From contig JAQVQJ010000058.1 in NCBI GenBank assembly GCA_028701635.1, forward strand, positions 1-7,537: 7,537 nucleotides of DNA. The letters are read 5' to 3'. The position numbers and the translations under genes are program-made. This DNA comes from Clostridia bacterium. Lineage in GTDB: Bacteria > Bacillota_A > Clostridia > Christensenellales > UBA1242. Below, in pieces: positions 6,225 through 7,537 of this stretch (positions are counted from its first letter, which is position 1; the number at the start of each line of letters is the position of its first letter). The notes below the pieces were generated by a model. It had not been told where the DNA came from. It worked only from the letters and a program-made list of their open reading frames with translations, and did not search any database.

Positions 6225-6824
6225 TTAAGATAATTGGTAAATCTGAAATTTATCATAATCAATATTGTCTTTAAAAATTTGAACTTCATTTATTAGCTCA
6301 AAAGGCGTTCTTTCTAAAAGATATTTTTGATAGTGTAAAGTAGGATAAAACAATATTATTTTCATTTCTCGCTCGTTTATCTCGTATGATTTCAATACAT
6401 TATTAATTATTGCCTCAAATATTGAGATTGAGAACGGGTTAAAGAAATAAAATACATTATCGCCATTATCAACAGGATAATCTTGAGCGAATAAATATTT
6501 AAAATTTAATTTTGCACTTTTGTTTTGTGCTATTTCTTTGTATTTAGAATTATTAGTTTGGAGTTCTTTAAAAACAGCAAGATTAGCTTCTAATCCAGTA
6601 ACTTCAATATTAAACCTATTGTGTACATAAAAGGCAACCCTACCCAATCCACAACCGAAGTCCACAAACTGATCACTGGGCTTTATTTCAATTTGTTTAA
6701 ATAACTTTTCTAAAGCAAAATAGGGTGTAGCTTCATAACGGTTATACTCTGTAACCATCTTAGGCCATTCTCTTATCCCATTTGATTTTATATTCAACAT
6801 TTTATCATAAATTAATTCACTCAA
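6225..6824 (-). CDS. Class I SAM-dependent methyltransferase, TTG start
   Basis: This 199-residue protein should transfer a methyl group from S-adenosylmethionine; the substrate is not evident. Motif I is VDFGCGLGR at residues 54-62 (Gly-rich SAM loop). The acidic residue ending strand 2 is probably E79 in VTGLEAN. QDYPV (114-118) suits motif III, and FFNPFS (127-132) suits the motif IV position, where many methyltransferases have (D/N)PP(Y/F). The N-terminal YNRYEATPYFALEKLF (27-42) is shared, as I recall, by small Bacillota methyltransferases of this kind. The length is normal for a bare Rossmann fold. The start is TTG, supported by AGGAG 8 nt upstream; the first internal ATG (M9) has no such site. 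It is a soluble cytoplasmic protein with no membrane segment. It lies upstream of the terminator at 5946-5921 and downstream of a degraded region. Confidence 0.9.
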   Translation of the reverse strand: MSELIYDKMLNIKSNGIREWPKMVTEYNRYEATPYFALEKLFKQIEIKPSDQFVDFGCGLGRVAFYVHNRFNIEVTGLEANLAVFKELQTNNSKYKEIAQNKSAKLNFKYLFAQDYPVDNGDNVFYFFNPFSISIFEAIINNVLKSYEINEREMKIILFYPTLHYQKYLLERTPFELINEVQIFKDNIDYDKFQIYQLS

Positions 6825-6832
6825 ATTAAATT

Positions 6833-6837
6833 CTCCT
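6833..6837 (-). promoter_or_regulatory. Ribosome binding site that fixes the TTG start of the methyltransferase
   Basis: GGTAGGAG ends 8 nt before TTG at 6824. No ATG lies at a suitable distance, so the TTG start is preferred. Confidence 0.82.
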
Positions 6838-6876
6838 ACCTGCTTATAGAATTTATGCGTAAGTTCAGGATTTTGA

Positions 6877-6906
6877 CTTATAGTTTTGCGTTAATTAGGA
6901 AAACAA
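6877..6906 (-). promoter_or_regulatory. Possible promoter of the methyltransferase
   Basis: On the minus strand TTGTTT (6906-6901) and TATAAG (6882-6877) are separated by 18 bp. Transcription would start near 6870, giving a leader of about 45 nt. In AT-rich DNA such matches are common, so support is moderate. Confidence 0.38.
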
Positions 6907-6916
6907 TTTGTTTCCT
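6899..6916. promoter_or_regulatory. Operator-like dyad overlapping the putative -35 of the methyltransferase
   Basis: AAACAA-T-TTGTTT at 6901-6913 is a perfect odd palindrome. One bulged A allows GG and CC to extend it on both sides (GGAAAACAATTTGTTTCC at 6898-6915, approximate edges). The centre is too tight for an RNA hairpin loop, so protein binding to DNA is the likelier use. No regulator gene is visible nearby. Confidence 0.3.
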
Positions 6917-6950
6917 TGTTCATCTCAATCAATGAATTATATCTCTTTGC

Positions 6951-7097
6951 CTATTTAATAGCCTTTTCTATTACTTTAATACAGATAGGTTTTCCTCTAC
7001 CAATAATAAAATGTTCTTTGTTTTCATCATCAATAATCAATTCATAGTTTCGGTAAAAACATTCTAAAACTTTGTTTTTCGAATTGCACACTCGATT
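6951..7097 (-). pseudogene. Unassigned start-less ORF fragment after the Nudix remnant
   Basis: A third frame reads NRVCNSKNKVLECFYRNYEL, then IIDDENKEHFIIGRGKPICI and KVIEKAIK, ending at TAG 6953-6951. It contains no ATG and no ribosome binding site, so it is not an independent gene as it stands. It could be the decayed tail of the Nudix gene after a second frameshift, or the end of a different gene. FIIGRGKPI does not match a family I can name. Confidence 0.4.
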
Positions 7098-7206
7098 AAT
7101 GATTATGACCTTTTGGTAAAGATATTTTTAAAGTACCATAAATAATTTCATGAGTTGTTAATATTTTATTGTTACAAACAATAACAATCCTAACACCTTT
7201 TTTCAT
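7064..7206 (-). pseudogene. Broken Nudix hydrolase remnant
   Basis: A 36-residue frame from ATG 7206 reads MKKGVRIVIVCNNKILTTHE, then IIYGTLKISLPKGHNH, and stops at TAA 7098-7096. This matches the first strands of a Nudix hydrolase up to the G of the Nudix box (LPKGH). Two nucleotides out of register, the DNA continues LIECAIRKTKF before TAG at 7066-7064, which fits the second half of the box (ECAxREtxEE). So the box is split by a small deletion and frameshift, the expected glutamates of REtxEE are replaced by K and F, and most of the C-terminal half is absent. Intact enzymes hydrolyse nucleoside diphosphates linked to another moiety; this one cannot be functional as read. Confidence 0.62.
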
Positions 7207-7248
7207 TAATCATACATTTCTCTAATTTATTTAATTTATCCGATGTTC

Positions 7249-7537
7249 TTATTTATCTAATATTAGAAAATTCATTATTAAATCAATAATTATTTCCTTT
7301 TCCTTAGGGTTACTTTCAGCAATTAAGATAGTTATTGCAACTAGTGTACTATCACTTAATCTTTTATCATTATTTAAATATAGTAAATTATTTTTTTTAA
7401 GAAAGTATAAGAAAATACTAGCAGCAATTCTCTTATTTCCATCTATGAAGGAATGGTTCTTTGTGATAAAATATAAAAGATTAGCTGCTTTTTCTTCTGT
7501 AGTTTCATATACATCTTTACCAAAAGCACTTTGATAT
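7249..7537 (-). CDS. Fic/Doc-fold protein, probably RhuM family (C-terminal 95 residues)
   Basis: The 5' part lies outside the window; 95 codons and a TAA stop (7251-7249) are visible. The fragment starts YQSAFGKDVYETTEEKAANL and contains HSFIDGNKR (fragment residues 28-36), the catalytic Fic/Doc loop with His, the Asp-Gly-Asn phosphate-binding part and Arg. Fic proteins transfer AMP, and Doc-type ones phosphate, onto target proteins. The spacing (GKDVY ... EEKAANLLYF ... HxFxDGNKR ... LVAITILIAESNPKEKE) resembles the C-terminal half of RhuM-family virulence-type proteins, whose N-terminal half would lie outside. The inhibitory motif and any antitoxin partner cannot be judged here. An A8 run (7391-7398) lies inside the gene. 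The family is well supported; the activity is inferred. Confidence 0.85.
   Translation of the reverse strand, partial: YQSAFGKDVYETTEEKAANLLYFITKNHSFIDGNKRIAASIFLYFLKKNNLLYLNNDKRLSDSTLVAITILIAESNPKEKEIIIDLIMNFLILDK

Larger units (their letters stand above)
6825..7248. other. Degraded region between the Fic-like gene and the methyltransferase
   Basis: No intact gene of normal length is present. The minus strand holds a broken Nudix remnant (7206-7064), an overlapping start-less frame (7097-6951) and the promoter region of the methyltransferase. No clear terminator follows the Fic-like gene. The plus strand shows only short frames without ribosome binding sites. Confidence 0.6.

Noticed and set aside
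6855..6936. Plus-strand ORF of 26 codons starting MRKFRILTY
   Set aside because: No ribosome binding site, no recognisable sequence, and it overlaps the methyltransferase promoter region.

Overview
The window is AT-rich DNA from a low-G+C bacterium, most likely Bacillota or a related Mycoplasmatota lineage. The case rests on three observations: strong AGGAG-type ribosome binding sites, a lipobox lipoprotein signal, and gene families common in such anaerobes. Tryptophan is encoded by TGG throughout the two large genes, so the standard code applies and TGA is a stop. All supported genes lie on the minus strand, so transcription runs from high to low coordinates.

Region 1 (7537 to 7249) is the C-terminal part of a Fic/Doc-fold protein with an intact HxFxDGNKR motif, most like the C-terminal half of RhuM-family virulence-type proteins. 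Region 2 (7248 to 6825) is gene debris. It holds a frame-broken Nudix hydrolase remnant, an unassigned ORF fragment without a start, and then a likely promoter with an operator-like dyad. Region 3 (6824 to 6225) is an intact class I SAM-dependent methyltransferase with a TTG start. Region 4 (6224 to 5785) holds tiny ORFs inside a locally G+C-richer segment bounded by a 10-bp inverted repeat, then a clear intrinsic terminator and the promoter of the next gene.

Region 5 (5784 to 1) fills three quarters of the window. It is one uninterrupted reading frame of 1928 codons, still open at the window edge, encoding a giant surface lipoprotein. The order is: signal peptide with lipobox Cys28; a small lipocalin-like domain; an unassigned domain; three InlB/Listeria-Bacteroides-type B repeats; then a BspA-like leucine-rich repeat array of about 38 units. 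The array is interrupted seven times by a recurring module (TLPFVG ... FGYIFG ... YYIP ... VTITGG). The last visible residues look like the usual BspA C-terminal cap, so the stop is probably just outside.

The lipoprotein has its own promoter and is separated from the upstream genes by a terminator, so it appears to be an independent unit for surface display or adhesion. The methyltransferase, Fic-like gene and Nudix remnant look like an accessory or decaying neighbourhood rather than one pathway. I did not find a convincing wholly new system. The strongest candidate for novelty is the repeating insert module of the LRR protein.
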